A stretch of 64,000 bases of DNA from Chthonomonadales bacterium (GTDB taxonomy: Bacteria; Armatimonadota; Chthonomonadetes; Chthonomonadales; CAJBBX01): NCBI GenBank assembly GCA_020849275.1, contig JADLGO010000017.1, positions 48,510 through 112,509 on the forward strand, in the 5' to 3' direction. Each line of letters starts with the position of its first letter. Position 1 is the first letter of the stretch. Position numbers and translations under genes: made by a program. Below are positions 43,330 through 59,361 of this stretch, in pieces. Under the pieces are notes generated by a model that saw nothing but the letters and a program-made list of their open reading frames with translations, did not search any database and was not told the DNA's origin.

Positions 43330-44709
43330 TCAGTTGGCGCCCGTCTCCAACCGCTCGGCGCGGTAGCCGCCGCGCGCCCGGTCAGCCAGCCACCAGACAC
43401 CGAACACGACGAGCAGGATGGCAGGGAGGATGGCCACCCACCGGAAGGCATACGGCGCGGCTGCCTTAAAAACCGCGTTCATCTGGTCGACGGCGCCCGG
43501 CGCCCTGGCCTCCGCCTGCGCGGCAAGCGCCTTCACGGAGGTGCTGAACATCTCCTGCGCCTTGATCTGGCTGTAGTGGTCGTAGATCCTGCCCATGGCC
43601 GGCAGGACGAAGTAGATGGAGAGGTTGCCGGCGGAGCCCATGATGCCCAGAAGGAACGCGCCGCCTCTTGGGAAGAGCTCCGAGGTGACGCCCAGCATCG
43701 TCGGCCACATGTAGCAGACGCCCGTGCCCCACACGGTGGCGGCGAGGATGCCGGTGACCGGGTTGTCGGCGTAGCTGAGGAGGAGCAGGCCCGCCGAGGC
43801 CAGCAGGCAGGAGGTCCAGAGCAGGCCGATGGGCGAGAGCTTGTGGGCGATCGGGCCGGCGAAGTGGCGCATCACGAACATGAGCATGCTCACGTAGACG
43901 AGCACCAGGATGCCGTTGAAGCCGAGGGTCTTGCTGAGCATGTCGCCAACCCACTGGTTCGGGGCCAGCTCGGAGGCGGCGGTTAGGAACATGGCGAGGA
44001 ACAACACGATGAACATCGGCCGGTACGCCTCGCCGATCATCGCCTTGCTCGATACGCCGGCGGCCACGCGCTCGGTAGGGGGGAACCGGGTGCCGATGAG
44101 CATGAGCCCGAACACGATGGCGGGCACGAGGATGGTCGCCAGCTTCACCTGAAAGCCGGCGCCAAGGGAGTTGAGGCCGAAGCTCAGCAGGCCGCCGATC
44201 ATCAGCCCGCCCGGCCACCAGGCGTGCAGAACGTTCAGTTTGTGGGTCTTGTCGTCCGGGTAGAGCGTGGCGACCAGCGGGTTGATGACCGCCTCCACGA
44301 GGCCGTGCGCCAGTCCGACGGTGGCCATGCCGAACCAGAGCACCCAGTAGACTGGCAGCGTCGAGCTGAGTTGCGCGGCGAAGATGGTGGTGAGTGAGCC
44401 CACGATGAAGAGCAGGCAGGATAGCGCCATCAGGCGGCCCATGCCCAGGTAGTCGCAGAGGGGGCTGCCGATGAAGATGGAAACGGCGAAGGCCAGGAAG
44501 GCCACTCCGGCCACGGAGCCGATCAGTTCGGCCGCGTGGGCGGCGTTGGTGGGCATGAAGAAGGTGTTCTTCAGCTCCGGAATGATCTCGGCCCGGATGC
44601 TGAAGACCATCCCGGCCGTCACGAGCGCGATCACGCTCAGGACGAAGAGCTTCCCCTTCTCGTAACTGGCGCCCGTGTGGTCCACGTGGTGCGTCGTCTG
44701 TGTGCTCAA
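43330..44709 (-). CDS. MFS transporter (sugar/FucP-like permease)
   Basis: The product has 459 residues and 12 membrane segments, e.g. KLFVLSVIALVTAGMVFSI, SLTTIFAAQLSSTLPVYWVLWFG and a C-terminal VAILPAILLVVFGVWWLA. A cytosolic GMGRLM motif follows the second helix. The start is TTG at 44709, with GGAGG seven bases upstream; no ATG or GTG is well placed. The overall layout resembles the FucP/sugar-permease branch, often co-occurring with glycosidases and oxidoreductases, but no glycan gene is adjacent. Transcribed divergently from uvrA. Confidence 0.88.
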   Translation of the reverse strand: MSTQTTHHVDHTGASYEKGKLFVLSVIALVTAGMVFSIRAEIIPELKNTFFMPTNAAHAAELIGSVAGVAFLAFAVSIFIGSPLCDYLGMGRLMALSCLLFIVGSLTTIFAAQLSSTLPVYWVLWFGMATVGLAHGLVEAVINPLVATLYPDDKTHKLNVLHAWWPGGLMIGGLLSFGLNSLGAGFQVKLATILVPAIVFGLMLIGTRFPPTERVAAGVSSKAMIGEAYRPMFIVLFLAMFLTAASELAPNQWVGDMLSKTLGFNGILVLVYVSMLMFVMRHFAGPIAHKLSPIGLLWTSCLLASAGLLLLSYADNPVTGILAATVWGTGVCYMWPTMLGVTSELFPRGGAFLLGIMGSAGNLSIYFVLPAMGRIYDHYSQIKAQEMFSTSVKALAAQAEARAPGAVDQMNAVFKAAAPYAFRWVAILPAILLVVFGVWWLADRARGGYRAERLETGAN

Positions 44710-44920
44710 TGCTCTCCCTCCGTCGGATCATCGAGGAGTGCGCGGCGGCTCCTCGCTGCGCGCCGCCGGGCGCGGTCGCGCCTGTGCCTGAGCACCCCCG
44801 CATCGCGGCGAAGCGGGTGTGCCTCCTCGCTTCGCGGAAGAGCCTGCCGAGTCCTTCCGCGTCCCCATTCGGGCGGCGCGGCCTCGCCGCGTCTACTAGT
44901 CTTCGGCGCGCCGGTGGTGA

Positions 44921-44926
44921 TAGAAT
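44921..44926 (+). promoter_or_regulatory. -10 element (TAGAAT) before uvrA
   Basis: TAGAAT lies 39 bases before the uvrA ATG, giving a leader of about 30 bases. It is preceded by GGTGA, a near TGn extension. The -35 position has no clear match. No SOS box (CTG-N10-CAG or a Cheo-like box) was seen. Confidence 0.45.
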
Positions 44927-44965
44927 CGGTGAGTCGATCCGCTCCGGCCGGGAGACCCTGCACCG

Positions 44966-47929
<2,964 letters not shown>

Positions 47930-48015
47930 GCGGCCGGCCCTCCGCGCCGCGCCTGGCGCGCGAGCGAGGGGCCCGACGCGCTCGAGCTCGCCTCCCCTTC
48001 CGTCTCGCGGCCGGG

Positions 48016-48021
48016 TATAAT
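48016..48021 (+). promoter_or_regulatory. Consensus -10 (TATAAT) before the acyl-CoA synthetase gene
   Basis: TATAAT with GG before it lies 147 bases upstream of the ATG at 48168, so the message would carry a GC-rich leader of about 140 bases. No -35 match at 16-18 bases. Confidence 0.5.
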
Positions 48022-48167
48022 CGACGTGTGGTGCGCCACGGTCCGCGACCCCGCCGTCCGGCACCGCAGTACGGCTCGTCAGGTCCCGCCGGCTCACCGC
48101 CGGGCCGGGCGTTGGCGCTCCCCCGCATTCCACGAGTGGCCGGCGCAGCAAGGCACGAGGAGTTGAC

Positions 48168-50915
<2,748 letters not shown>

Positions 50916-50957
50916 CGCGCCGGGCGGGCGATCCGCTCCGGCCGACGCCGCGCCCGA

Positions 50958-52931
50958 TCAGCCGGCGCAGCGATAGACGCCCACTTCCCGGCCCGGCAAG
51001 GCAGCGTAGCCCTCCGCCGGAGCCGGCCCGAGCAGCGCCTCGGCGCCGGTCGGCACGGGCGCGCGTCGCTCCTCCCCCGTCATGTTCACGAGGAACAGGT
51101 AGGTGACCCCGTCCTTGACGCGGCGCGACACGTCGACGCCGTCGGGCACACCGGGCTCGGCAGGGAGGCCCGCCTCGGGCAGAACCCGGTCGAGCAGCGC
51201 GGCGTAGAGGTCGGGGCCACCGAACGTGCCCACATACCATACCGTGCCCGCGCCGTGCCGGCGGCGGGTGAGGGCCGGCTCGCCCTCGAACGCCCCGCTC
51301 GCCCAGTGGCCCGCCGCCTCCGCATCGAGCAGGCGCAGGGCATCGGCCCAGACCGTCACGTCCAGCTCGCGCCCGTCGTCCAGCCGGAGCCGCTCGGTTG
51401 CCGCTCCCAGGGCGTCGTAGTCGTCCACCTCCACGCCCGCCACCTCGCGCAGCAGCGCGGGCAGGGGCTCGGGGCGGCACAGGTTCGCCGCGTCCTTCAC
51501 TCCCGTGCGCGGGCTCAGCAGCAGCGTGCCGCCGCCGAGCACGTAGGCCTCGAGCCGGGCGGCATCCTCCGGCGTCACGATGTACCAGCCTGGCGCCGCC
51601 ACCACCCGGTAGGCCGAGAGGTCGGCCTCGATGGGCACCACATCCACATCGAGACCACGGGCCCGTAGCGCGGCGTGGTACCGGCGCGCCTGCCGCCACC
51701 ACTCCAGGCCGTCGGCCTGGGGCTGGATCTGGTAGGCCCAGTTCTGCTCATAGCTGTTGAGCACGGCGGCCCGGGCGCGCACCACGCTGCCCTCCAGCGC
51801 CTCCGAGAGCGCGGCGGCCTCCGCGGCGAACCGCGCCACCTCGCGGTAGCGGCGCCGGGGCTCGCCGTCGTGGTTGAGCACGCCGTGCCAGTACTGCTCG
51901 GTGCCGAACAGGCAGGAGCGCCAGCGAAAGAAGACGACCGCTTCGGCTCCATGCCCCACCGCCTGCCAGGCCCACGCGCGCACCTGCCCCGGCCGCGGCC
52001 GGCGCGCCATGCGCTCCCAGCCCGTGATGCCGCACTGCTCTTCCATCACCCAGAAGCCGCGCCGCTTGAGTCCGCGCATGGCGTCGTGCGCCAGGTCGGG
52101 CCGCGCCCATTCCTGCTGCCAGTCTCCGCCGGGGTAGTTGTCCCACGACACGAAGTCAAGGTCGGCGGCCAGCGCGTAGTAGTCCATCGACTCGTGGAGG
52201 CCCATGAAGTTGTGCGTCACCCATTGGCGCGGGGCCGCCGCGCGCAGGATCCGCACCTGCTCACGCTGGAAGGCGACCGTGCTCTCGGACGCGAATCGGC
52301 GGTAGTCCAGCCAGAGCGAGGGGTTGTGCGATTGGCCGCAGCGAGCTTCCCACGGCAGCGGGATCTGCGACCAGCCGCTGTACTCCTGGCTCCAGAAGAC
52401 GCTGCCCCACGCGGCGTTGAGCGCATCGAGCGTGCCGTAGCGCGCGCGAAGCCAATCGCGGAAGGCGTCGGCGCACACGGGGCAGTAGCAGAGGTTGGCC
52501 TCGAACTCGTTGTCGGTCTGCCAGCCGATCACGGCCGGGTGGTCGGCGAAGTGCTCGGCCATGGCCCGCGTGATGCGGCGGGAATGCTCGCGCATGTGCG
52601 GGTGGTTCAGGCAGCGCTGGAGGCGCGTGCCGAAGCCCAGGCGGTACCCGCGCGGGTCGGCCGGGTAGATGCTGGGGTAACGCTCGTGCAGCCAGGCCGG
52701 CGGCGTCGCGGTGGGCGTCCCGAGAACGGCCTTCACGCCCTGCGCGTCGAGCACGTCGAGCGCGCGGTCCAGCCAGGCAAAGCTGAAGCGCTCCTCCCGC
52801 GGCTCCAGCCGGCACCAGGCGAACTCGGCCATCCGCGCCACGCCGATACCGGCCTCTCGCATCAAGCGGGCGTCCACTGGCCAGCGCTCCTCGGGCCAGT
52901 GCTCGGGATAGTAGTCGACGCCAACCAACAT
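50958..52931 (-). CDS. Beta-galactosidase, glycoside hydrolase family 42
   Basis: The 657-residue product has the three GH42 domains: a TIM barrel starting GVDYYPEHWPEERWPVDARLM, a Rossmann-like trimer domain (VVAAPGWYIVTPEDAARLEAYVLGGGTLLLS) and a small beta domain (VSRRVKDGVTYLFLVNMTGEER). The acid/base is Glu142 in GWQTDNEFE and the nucleophile is in VMEEQCGITGW (Glu297 or 298). Four Cys (107, 148, 150, 153, in CLNHPH and NLCYCPVC) form the usual zinc site. No signal peptide, so it acts on imported galactosides. The gene is alone on this strand, with the YjhG-type dehydratase 150 bases behind its start. Confidence 0.95.
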   Translation of the reverse strand: MLVGVDYYPEHWPEERWPVDARLMREAGIGVARMAEFAWCRLEPREERFSFAWLDRALDVLDAQGVKAVLGTPTATPPAWLHERYPSIYPADPRGYRLGFGTRLQRCLNHPHMREHSRRITRAMAEHFADHPAVIGWQTDNEFEANLCYCPVCADAFRDWLRARYGTLDALNAAWGSVFWSQEYSGWSQIPLPWEARCGQSHNPSLWLDYRRFASESTVAFQREQVRILRAAAPRQWVTHNFMGLHESMDYYALAADLDFVSWDNYPGGDWQQEWARPDLAHDAMRGLKRRGFWVMEEQCGITGWERMARRPRPGQVRAWAWQAVGHGAEAVVFFRWRSCLFGTEQYWHGVLNHDGEPRRRYREVARFAAEAAALSEALEGSVVRARAAVLNSYEQNWAYQIQPQADGLEWWRQARRYHAALRARGLDVDVVPIEADLSAYRVVAAPGWYIVTPEDAARLEAYVLGGGTLLLSPRTGVKDAANLCRPEPLPALLREVAGVEVDDYDALGAATERLRLDDGRELDVTVWADALRLLDAEAAGHWASGAFEGEPALTRRRHGAGTVWYVGTFGGPDLYAALLDRVLPEAGLPAEPGVPDGVDVSRRVKDGVTYLFLVNMTGEERRAPVPTGAEALLGPAPAEGYAALPGREVGVYRCAG

Positions 52932-53081
52932 GTGCTGCTCCCTCTCTGTCCGCCGATCAGCGATGGCTGTGGCGGGCGCGCGCCTTCGTCACGCTGGCGG
53001 GTTTGGCCGCGCCCACGCGCGTGGGGGCCGCCACGCGCCCCACCCGGCGCGGTGCCCGCGGATCTCTCGTTCGCCCTCGCT

Positions 53082-55031
53082 CTACGCGCGGTCCGGAGCG
53101 CGCAGGCGCCTCGCGATCGCCTCGGCGTCGTAGACGCAGCCTCCCCACGTGCCCCCGTCACAGGCCTGGAGCGCCGCCCAGAGCGCCGTGTCGGCCGGCA
53201 TGGCCGGGTCGCGCGCCAGGTCGCCGCGCGGCGGGCGTCCGGCGAGCACGCGCGCCCCGTGCCTCGCGCCGAAGTGGTCGGCGCCGTGGCCCACCAGGTC
53301 GATAGAGCCCGCCAGTCGCACCGCGTCGATGGCGATCTCCACCATGTCGCCCTCCAGAAGCCGCCCGATCGGCCCGCCGGCCAGTGCCTCCGGCCCGACG
53401 TGGCCGATGCATGCGCCGGTCGAGACGCCCGAGAAGCGCGCGTCCGTTACGACGGCGACGCTCCGGCCCCAGGGCAGGTGCTTGAGCGCGGAGGTGACCT
53501 GATAGATCTCCTCCATGCCGGCCCCGAGCGGCCCACGGCCCACCAGTGCCAGAACGTCGCCCGGCCCCAACCCGCCCGGCTCCTTGATGGCCGCCACCGC
53601 GGCGCGCTCCGTGGTGAAGACGCGCGCGGGGCCGCGATGGCGGTAGACGCCATCCGGCCCGTAGAGCGCCGGCTCGATGGCCGTGGCCTTCACCACGGAC
53701 CCCTCGGGCGCCAGGTTGCCGCGCGGGAACACGAGCGTCGGCGCCAACCCCGCGGCGCGCGCCCGCTCCAGGGGCATCACCACCTCGTCGGGATCCACAC
53801 CATCGGCGGCGCGCAGCCGCTCGCGCAGGCGCGCGCGTCGCTCCGAGCGCTCCCAGTCGTCGAGTTCCTCGCCAAGCGTGCGCCCGCTCACGGTCAGGCA
53901 GCCGGCCTCGAGAAGCCCCATGCGGCGCAGGTGGAGCATCACCTCGGGCGCGCCGCCGGCCAGGAAGAAGCGCACGGTCGGGTGGTCGGCCGGGCCGTTC
54001 GGCAGCACGTCCACCAGGCGCGGGACCGCGCGATTCACCGCGACCCAGTCGTCCACCGTGGGCCGGCGGACGCCCGCGGCATGGGCGATAGCGGGCAGAT
54101 GGAGCAGCAGGTTGGTGGATCCGCCGCAGGCCGCGTGCACCACCATCGCGTTGCGGATGGCGGCCTCCGTGAGGATGTCGCGCACGCGCACGCCGCGATC
54201 GGCAAGCGCCATGAGGGCGGCAGCGGTGCGACGGGCGGCGTCCAGCCATATGGGCTGCCCCGACGGCGCGAGCGCGGCGTGGGTGACGGTGAGTCCGAGC
54301 GCCTCGGCCACCACCTGCGCTGTGGCGGCGGTGCCGAAGAACTGGCAGCCCCCACCGGGCGTGGCGCAGGCCCGGCAGCCGGCCTCGGCGGCCTCGCGCA
54401 GCGTCACCAGGCCGTGGGCGAACCGGGCCCCGAGCGTCTGAGCCTTGCCGGCGTCCTCGCCGCGCTCGGGCGGAAGGGCCACGCCTCCAGGCACGATCGC
54501 GCCGGCAAGGTCCGACGAACCGGCCACCGCCATGAGCATGGCCGGGAGCCCCTTGTCGCACGTGGCCACGCCGAGCACACCGCTCCGGTTGGGCAGGGAC
54601 CGGATCAGCCGGCGCAGCACGATGGCGGCATCGTTGCGGTAGGCCAGCGAGTCCATCATCGCCGGGGTGCCCTGCGAGCGGCCGTCGCACGGGTCGGAGC
54701 AGCAGGCGGCGAACGGCAGGCCGCCGCGCGCGGCGATCTCGCGCGCCGCCGCCTCCACGAGCAGGCCCACCTCCCAGTGCCCGGTGTGGTAGCCGAGCGC
54801 GATGGGAGCGCCATCCGGCGCGCGCAGGCCGCCCTGCGTGCTGAGCACCAGGAACTCGCGCCGCCCCAGGTCGCGCGCGGGCCAGCCCATGCCCGCGTCC
54901 TGCGAGAGGCCGAACAGGTCGCCGCTGGGACGCTCCAGCAGCATCTCGGGCGTGATCGGCAGCACGCCAGCCGGTCCGGGCGCCGTCGTGCGCACGTCGT
55001 AGAGCGAGGCGTCGGCGTGAGGGGCGCTCAT
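53082..55031 (-). CDS. IlvD/Edd family dehydratase, YjhG/YagF (sugar-acid) type
   Basis: The ATG at 55031 overlaps the preceding URO-D-like stop (ATGA); 649 residues. The start [27 protein letters not shown] is the YjhG/YagF signature, which sets this group (D-xylonate-type dehydratases) apart from dihydroxy-acid dehydratase. Fe-S ligands are visible in [23 protein letters not shown] and [11 protein letters not shown]. The C-terminal barrel has the [17 protein letters not shown] and [20 protein letters not shown] segments. It removes water from an aldonic or other sugar acid to give a 2-keto-3-deoxy acid. The coupled URO-D-like gene suggests a shared route for one substrate. Confidence 0.9.
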   Translation of the reverse strand: MSAPHADASLYDVRTTAPGPAGVLPITPEMLLERPSGDLFGLSQDAGMGWPARDLGRREFLVLSTQGGLRAPDGAPIALGYHTGHWEVGLLVEAAAREIAARGGLPFAACCSDPCDGRSQGTPAMMDSLAYRNDAAIVLRRLIRSLPNRSGVLGVATCDKGLPAMLMAVAGSSDLAGAIVPGGVALPPERGEDAGKAQTLGARFAHGLVTLREAAEAGCRACATPGGGCQFFGTAATAQVVAEALGLTVTHAALAPSGQPIWLDAARRTAAALMALADRGVRVRDILTEAAIRNAMVVHAACGGSTNLLLHLPAIAHAAGVRRPTVDDWVAVNRAVPRLVDVLPNGPADHPTVRFFLAGGAPEVMLHLRRMGLLEAGCLTVSGRTLGEELDDWERSERRARLRERLRAADGVDPDEVVMPLERARAAGLAPTLVFPRGNLAPEGSVVKATAIEPALYGPDGVYRHRGPARVFTTERAAVAAIKEPGGLGPGDVLALVGRGPLGAGMEEIYQVTSALKHLPWGRSVAVVTDARFSGVSTGACIGHVGPEALAGGPIGRLLEGDMVEIAIDAVRLAGSIDLVGHGADHFGARHGARVLAGRPPRGDLARDPAMPADTALWAALQACDGGTWGGCVYDAEAIARRLRAPDRA

Positions 55032-56173
55032 GCTCGCCCTACCGTCTGGTAATGGCGCAGTCCCTGCGCGAAGGCGGCCAGGTTCTCCCACGGCACGCCG
55101 GGCGTCACGGAACTGGAGGTCGCCAGGAACAGGCCCGTCGGCGGGCCGTTTTCCACGAGCCATGCCAACTCGCGCCGCACATCGCTCGGCGTGCCGTAGG
55201 GAAGCGTGCGCGTCACGGAGACGCCCGCCATGATGACGAGCGGCTCGCCGCCGCGCGTCCTCATGCGGCAGATGGCCGGGTAGTCCATGCCGTCCTCGTA
55301 CTGAAAGCCCTGGAAGCCGCCGATCCCGCAGTCGAGCAGGCCCGGCAGCATCGGCATCAGGTTGCCGTCGCAGTGCCAGACCAGGCGGATGCCTGCCCGG
55401 CGCAGCGGATCCAGGCAGCGGTCGAAGTGCGGGAACCAGATGCGCTCGAGCGAGCGCAGGCCAACGAGCGGGCCCCGGCTGTCCGCCATGTCGTGATCCA
55501 GACGCAGCATCGGGGGCAGGCCGCCCTCCGCGTAGGCGCGAGCGACCGCCGCGTTGTGGCGCAGGGCGAGGTCGGCCTGTAGCGCGAAGTGGCGCTCAAC
55601 CACCTCGGGATAGAGCGCGTAGGCCGCGAAGTAGTGCGTGTACCCGTAGGCAGGGTAGGCCAGATATGGGAACGAGCCATGGCCGTAGGGGATCTTGAGG
55701 ACGCCCGGGCCCAACCGCTCCTGAAGCGCCGCCTCGTGGGCCAGGACGGCGCGCGCGATGCCTTCCTCGTCCACGCTGGCCGCGGCGGCCCGCAGCGCCG
55801 GGAACGCGCGCGACTCGAGGTGCGACACCACCGCCTCGGGCGAATCGATGACGATGTCATCCAGCGTCACCTGCGCGGCTCCCGTCGTCGCGCCGTGCGC
55901 CGCGCCATCGAACCCGGCATCGCCCATCGTGAGCGGGTTCTCGGCGAGGTACTGGTCCACGCTGCAGGTCCCCAGGGCGCGCACCATGGCCACGTAGATG
56001 CCGTGCGGGTCGCGCACGTAGGCGCCGGGCGACGCTCCGGCCAGGCGCTCGATGTGGCGGTGCTCCATGATGTTGAAGAAGTGGCCCGGGACACGGCGAT
56101 CCGGCTCGCCAAGAAGGGTGGACATTGCCAGCCGGGCGGTGGGGGAGTCCGGCACGCGGGCGCGCGCGCTCAT
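55028..56173 (-). CDS. Uroporphyrinogen decarboxylase-like protein (second copy)
   Basis: The 381-residue product (from ATG 56173; ATG 56125 is an alternative, neither with an SD) has the URO-D-like barrel: [21 protein letters not shown] at the start, [40 protein letters not shown] and [26 protein letters not shown]. No RQAGRY motif for porphyrin binding. It is unlike the copy at 33467 in most positions. Its stop overlaps the dehydratase start, so the two are translated together. A corrinoid or sugar-acid role is possible; nothing in the sequence decides. Confidence 0.82.
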   Translation of the reverse strand: MSARARVPDSPTARLAMSTLLGEPDRRVPGHFFNIMEHRHIERLAGASPGAYVRDPHGIYVAMVRALGTCSVDQYLAENPLTMGDAGFDGAAHGATTGAAQVTLDDIVIDSPEAVVSHLESRAFPALRAAAASVDEEGIARAVLAHEAALQERLGPGVLKIPYGHGSFPYLAYPAYGYTHYFAAYALYPEVVERHFALQADLALRHNAAVARAYAEGGLPPMLRLDHDMADSRGPLVGLRSLERIWFPHFDRCLDPLRRAGIRLVWHCDGNLMPMLPGLLDCGIGGFQGFQYEDGMDYPAICRMRTRGGEPLVIMAGVSVTRTLPYGTPSDVRRELAWLVENGPPTGLFLATSSSVTPGVPWENLAAFAQGLRHYQTVGRA

Positions 56174-56603
56174 CGCGGCGCCAGCGGGCGGGCGCGCGCG
56201 CAGGTGGCGGCGAGCGTGGGCTCGCGGCCGATCACGCGCGCCCTCTGATGGTCGGCGGCGGAACGCATGGCGGGACACTCCCGAGGCAGGCTGCGTGGGG
56301 GCGCGCCGCGCTGCGGCCAATCGGCGTGTGCGGCCGGAATGCGGCCCGGCTCGGCGGTTGCGCGGCTCGCGCCCCACGCCGCTCTGTTCGGCGGCGGGGC
56401 GGCGCATTCCCCCTGCCGCCGGGGCGACGAAGCGGCGATGAGGCCACGCGGAGAGAGAGAGCGTCCTCCGCGGCGCTCGGCGGCCGGAGGAGAGCGCCCG
56501 AGGTCCGGCGAACAGACGGCGGGACCGGCCCGCTCGCGTGTTGGACCCGGTCCCGCGCAGGCGGCCCGGCCGCCGCGTCTCCCGCGTTCAAGGAGCCCCG
56601 CCG
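56174..56603. other. 430-base divergent spacer without a gene
   Basis: Lies between the start of the URO-D-like gene and the start of the YncE/phosphoesterase gene, so it should hold promoters for both directions. I see no consensus -10 on either strand. It contains a short GA repeat (GAGAGAGAGA near 56451-56460) and an AAGGAG SD at 56590-56595 for the plus-strand gene. Frames crossing it are Arg/Pro-rich and unsupported. Confidence 0.5.
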
Positions 56604-59150
56604 ATGCGACCCATCTCCAGCGGCCTCGTGGCCGGCGCCCTCTGCATTTCCATTGTGGCCGCGGGGCGCCAGCAGCCCACTCCCCTCTCGACCGGCAAGC
56701 TGATCACGCCGCAGGGTCGACAGACACCCGTGGGCAGCTTCCCCGCGAACATGGCGCTCAGCCCCGATGGCCGCTACGTTGTGGTCACCAACACCGGCTT
56801 CCGCCAGTTCCTCTCCGTCCTCAGCGCCGCCGACGGCAGCCTCGTGTCACAGACGGAGGTGGGGGGCGCGCGCGCCGGCCAACGGCAGGGGCTCTACTAC
56901 GGGCTCGCCTTCGGGCCCGCCGAGCCAGACGGCGCCACGCTCTATGCCTCACGCGGCGGCGAGGAGCAGGTGGCTGTCTACCGGCTCGACGCCTCCGGAC
57001 GCCTGACCGACACGGGCCGCCGGCTGGAGAGCAAACTGAACGTTCCGGACCGACGGCTGCGCAACGTGGTGGCAGGGATCGCGCTGAGCGGGGACGGCCG
57101 CCGCCTGTTCGTGGCCGACAACAACACGCACGCGTTCACCGAGATGCGAGGCTCCGTCACGGAGATCGACACGGAGACCGGCCAGCAGAGGGCGCGCGTG
57201 AAGCTGCCGGGGTTCCCCTTCGCGGTGGCGGCGCTCACGCGCGGCCCGGAGGCGGGCGGCAAGGTCTACGTGTCGAGCGAGCGCGACGGCGTGCTAACCG
57301 TCGTAGACCCCGGTGGCGCGCGCAAGCCGCGCGACGTCCGCGTCGGCTCGCACCCGATCGGGCTGCTGCTCGACCACGAGCAGGCGCGGCTCTTCGTGGC
57401 CAACGCCGCAAGCGACACGGTGAGCATCGTCCGCACATCCGACGACCGCGTGCAAGCAACCGTGCTCCTCCGCCCGGACGACCTTCGCGGCCTGCCGGGC
57501 GCCACGCCCACGGGCCTGGCGCTCTCGCCCGACGAGACCCGTCTGTATGTGACGCTGGCCGACATGAACGCGCTGGCCGTCGTGGAGCTTCCCGCGGGCA
57601 AGCTGCTCGGCTACGTGCCGGTCGGCTGGTACCCCACCGCTGTCGTCGTCTCGCCGGACGGCTCGCGCCTTTTCGTGGCCAACGCCAAGGGCATCGCCGA
57701 GCGCAATCCGAACGCGCGGGCGGCCGGTCCCGACGGCCGCTGGGGTCAGTACATCGAGAACATCATCGAGGGCACGGTCTCCACGGTCGAGACGCCCTCG
57801 CCCGAGCAGCTGCGCGCGCTGACGGCGCGCACGATCGCCAACAACCGAATCGCGGCGGCCCGCGCCACGCGACTGCGCAACCCGGGTATCAAGCACGTCA
57901 TCTACGTCATCAAGGAGAACCGCACCTACGACCAGGTGTTCGGCGACATGGCGCAGGGCAACGGCGACCCGTCGGTGTGCATGTTCCCGCGAGAGGTCAC
58001 GCCGAATCAGCACGCCCTGGCCGAGCGGTTCGGCCTGTTCGACAACTTCTACGTGTGCGCGGAGGTCTCTGCCGACGGATGGAACTGGTCGACCTCCGGC
58101 ATGGCGGGCGAGTACACGGCGCGCAACGCCCCCTACAACTACAGCGGCCGGGGACGGGTGTACGACTTCGAGGGCCAGAACAACGGCTCGCCCGTGGACC
58201 TCCTCGGCCTGCCCGACGTGGCGACGGCGCCGTCCGGCTATATCTGGGACCACTGCCTGAAGCACCGCGTGTCCTTCCGCAACTACGGCTTCTTTCTCAG
58301 CTCCGCGGGCCCTGGCGACAAGGGCCCGGATGGCAAGCCGCTCGCGGTCGACAACACGCCGAACAAGCGCGCGCTGGTCGGCCGCACCGACTCGGACTTC
58401 CGGCAGTTCGACATGTCCTACGCCGACAGCGAGGCGTGGCTGGTTCATGGGGTCAGCGCGCCCCGCCAGATGAAGGCGTACGGGAGCCATGCGGCCCCGA
58501 GCCGCTTCACCGAGTGGAAGCGCGAGTTCGACGGCTATGTGCGCCGCGGCGACTTGCCGCGCTTCGTGATGGTCCGCCTGCCGCGCAACCACACCGCGGG
58601 CACCTCTCCCGGCCAGAGCTCGCCGCGCGCCATGGCGGCCGACAACGACTACGCGGTCGGGCAACTCGTGGAGGCCGTGAGCAAGAGCCCGTTCTGGCGC
58701 TCCACGGCCATCTTCGTGGTGGAGGATGACGCGCAGAACGGCTTCGACCACGTGGACGCGCACCGCTCGTGCGTTCTGGTCATCAGTCCCTTCGTGAAAG
58801 CTGGCGTGCGCAGCGCCTTCTGCAACACGGACAGCGTCCTGCGCACGATGGAGGTGCTCCTCGGCATGCCTCCCATGAACCAGTACGACGCGGTGGCGCC
58901 GCCTCTCGACGTGTTCGCGGATCGTCCCGTGAACCTCGGCGGGTACGAGGCGATCGTGCCGGCCAGGAGCATCATCGCCGAGGTGAACCGCCCCACGGCG
59001 TACCGCGCGCGCGACAGCGCCCGCCTGAACTTTCGCGATCCGGATTCGGTGCCCGACGAGCTGCTCAACGACATCCTCTGGCACGCCGTGATGGGGCGCC
59101 GCGCGCCGAAGCCGCCGATCCGCTACACGCTGCGCTCGGCCAGACCTTGA
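56604..59150 (+). CDS. YncE-like beta-propeller fused to phosphoesterase domain
   Basis: AAGGAG lies eight bases before the ATG at 56604; 848 residues with a short signal-like start (GLVAGALCISIVAAG). Residues about 30-410 are a YncE-type propeller with repeats such as ALSPDGRYVVVTNTG, ALSGDGRRLFVADNN, LALSPDETRLYVTLADMN and VVVSPDGSRLFVANAKG. From about 430 (HVIYVIKENRTYDQVFGDM) comes a phosphoesterase of the acid-phosphatase/phospholipase C fold, with DDAQNGFDHVDAHRS and NHTAGTSPGQSSPRAMAADND. This two-part protein is widespread in Acidobacteria, Planctomycetes and Armatimonadota. Its substrate is unknown. Confidence 0.9.
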   Translation: MRPISSGLVAGALCISIVAAGRQQPTPLSTGKLITPQGRQTPVGSFPANMALSPDGRYVVVTNTGFRQFLSVLSAADGSLVSQTEVGGARAGQRQGLYYGLAFGPAEPDGATLYASRGGEEQVAVYRLDASGRLTDTGRRLESKLNVPDRRLRNVVAGIALSGDGRRLFVADNNTHAFTEMRGSVTEIDTETGQQRARVKLPGFPFAVAALTRGPEAGGKVYVSSERDGVLTVVDPGGARKPRDVRVGSHPIGLLLDHEQARLFVANAASDTVSIVRTSDDRVQATVLLRPDDLRGLPGATPTGLALSPDETRLYVTLADMNALAVVELPAGKLLGYVPVGWYPTAVVVSPDGSRLFVANAKGIAERNPNARAAGPDGRWGQYIENIIEGTVSTVETPSPEQLRALTARTIANNRIAAARATRLRNPGIKHVIYVIKENRTYDQVFGDMAQGNGDPSVCMFPREVTPNQHALAERFGLFDNFYVCAEVSADGWNWSTSGMAGEYTARNAPYNYSGRGRVYDFEGQNNGSPVDLLGLPDVATAPSGYIWDHCLKHRVSFRNYGFFLSSAGPGDKGPDGKPLAVDNTPNKRALVGRTDSDFRQFDMSYADSEAWLVHGVSAPRQMKAYGSHAAPSRFTEWKREFDGYVRRGDLPRFVMVRLPRNHTAGTSPGQSSPRAMAADNDYAVGQLVEAVSKSPFWRSTAIFVVEDDAQNGFDHVDAHRSCVLVISPFVKAGVRSAFCNTDSVLRTMEVLLGMPPMNQYDAVAPPLDVFADRPVNLGGYEAIVPARSIIAEVNRPTAYRARDSARLNFRDPDSVPDELLNDILWHAVMGRRAPKPPIRYTLRSARP

Positions 59151-59235
59151 CCGGTGGCGCGCTGAGGGCGCATGGCGGCGCCCTCGCGGCACGCGAGGCG
59201 CCCGGCGGCAGGATCCGTCGGGCACAGGGGAGGCC

Positions 59236-59310
59236 ATGAGCGACCGCTCTATGTCGGACCTCTTTCGCCAGGACATTCCCGACGAGCTCGTCGGTACGGA
59301 GCATCGCTGA
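59236..59310 (+). CDS. Possible 24-codon leader ORF
   Basis: GGGGAGG lies two bases before an ATG, and 24 codons (MSDRSMSDLFRQDIPDELVG...) end in TGA 51 bases before the GTG of the GH42-like gene. The peptide is acidic and unlike the Arg/Pro-rich frames around it. It may be a translated leader, or a remnant of a lost gene. No tandem regulatory codons or hairpin pair makes an attenuator obvious. Confidence 0.35.
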   Translation: MSDRSMSDLFRQDIPDELVGTEHR

Positions 59311-59361
59311 ACGCAACGGAGAGCGTTGGCTGCCTGGCGGCGGCCCGGGGAGAGACGAAAG

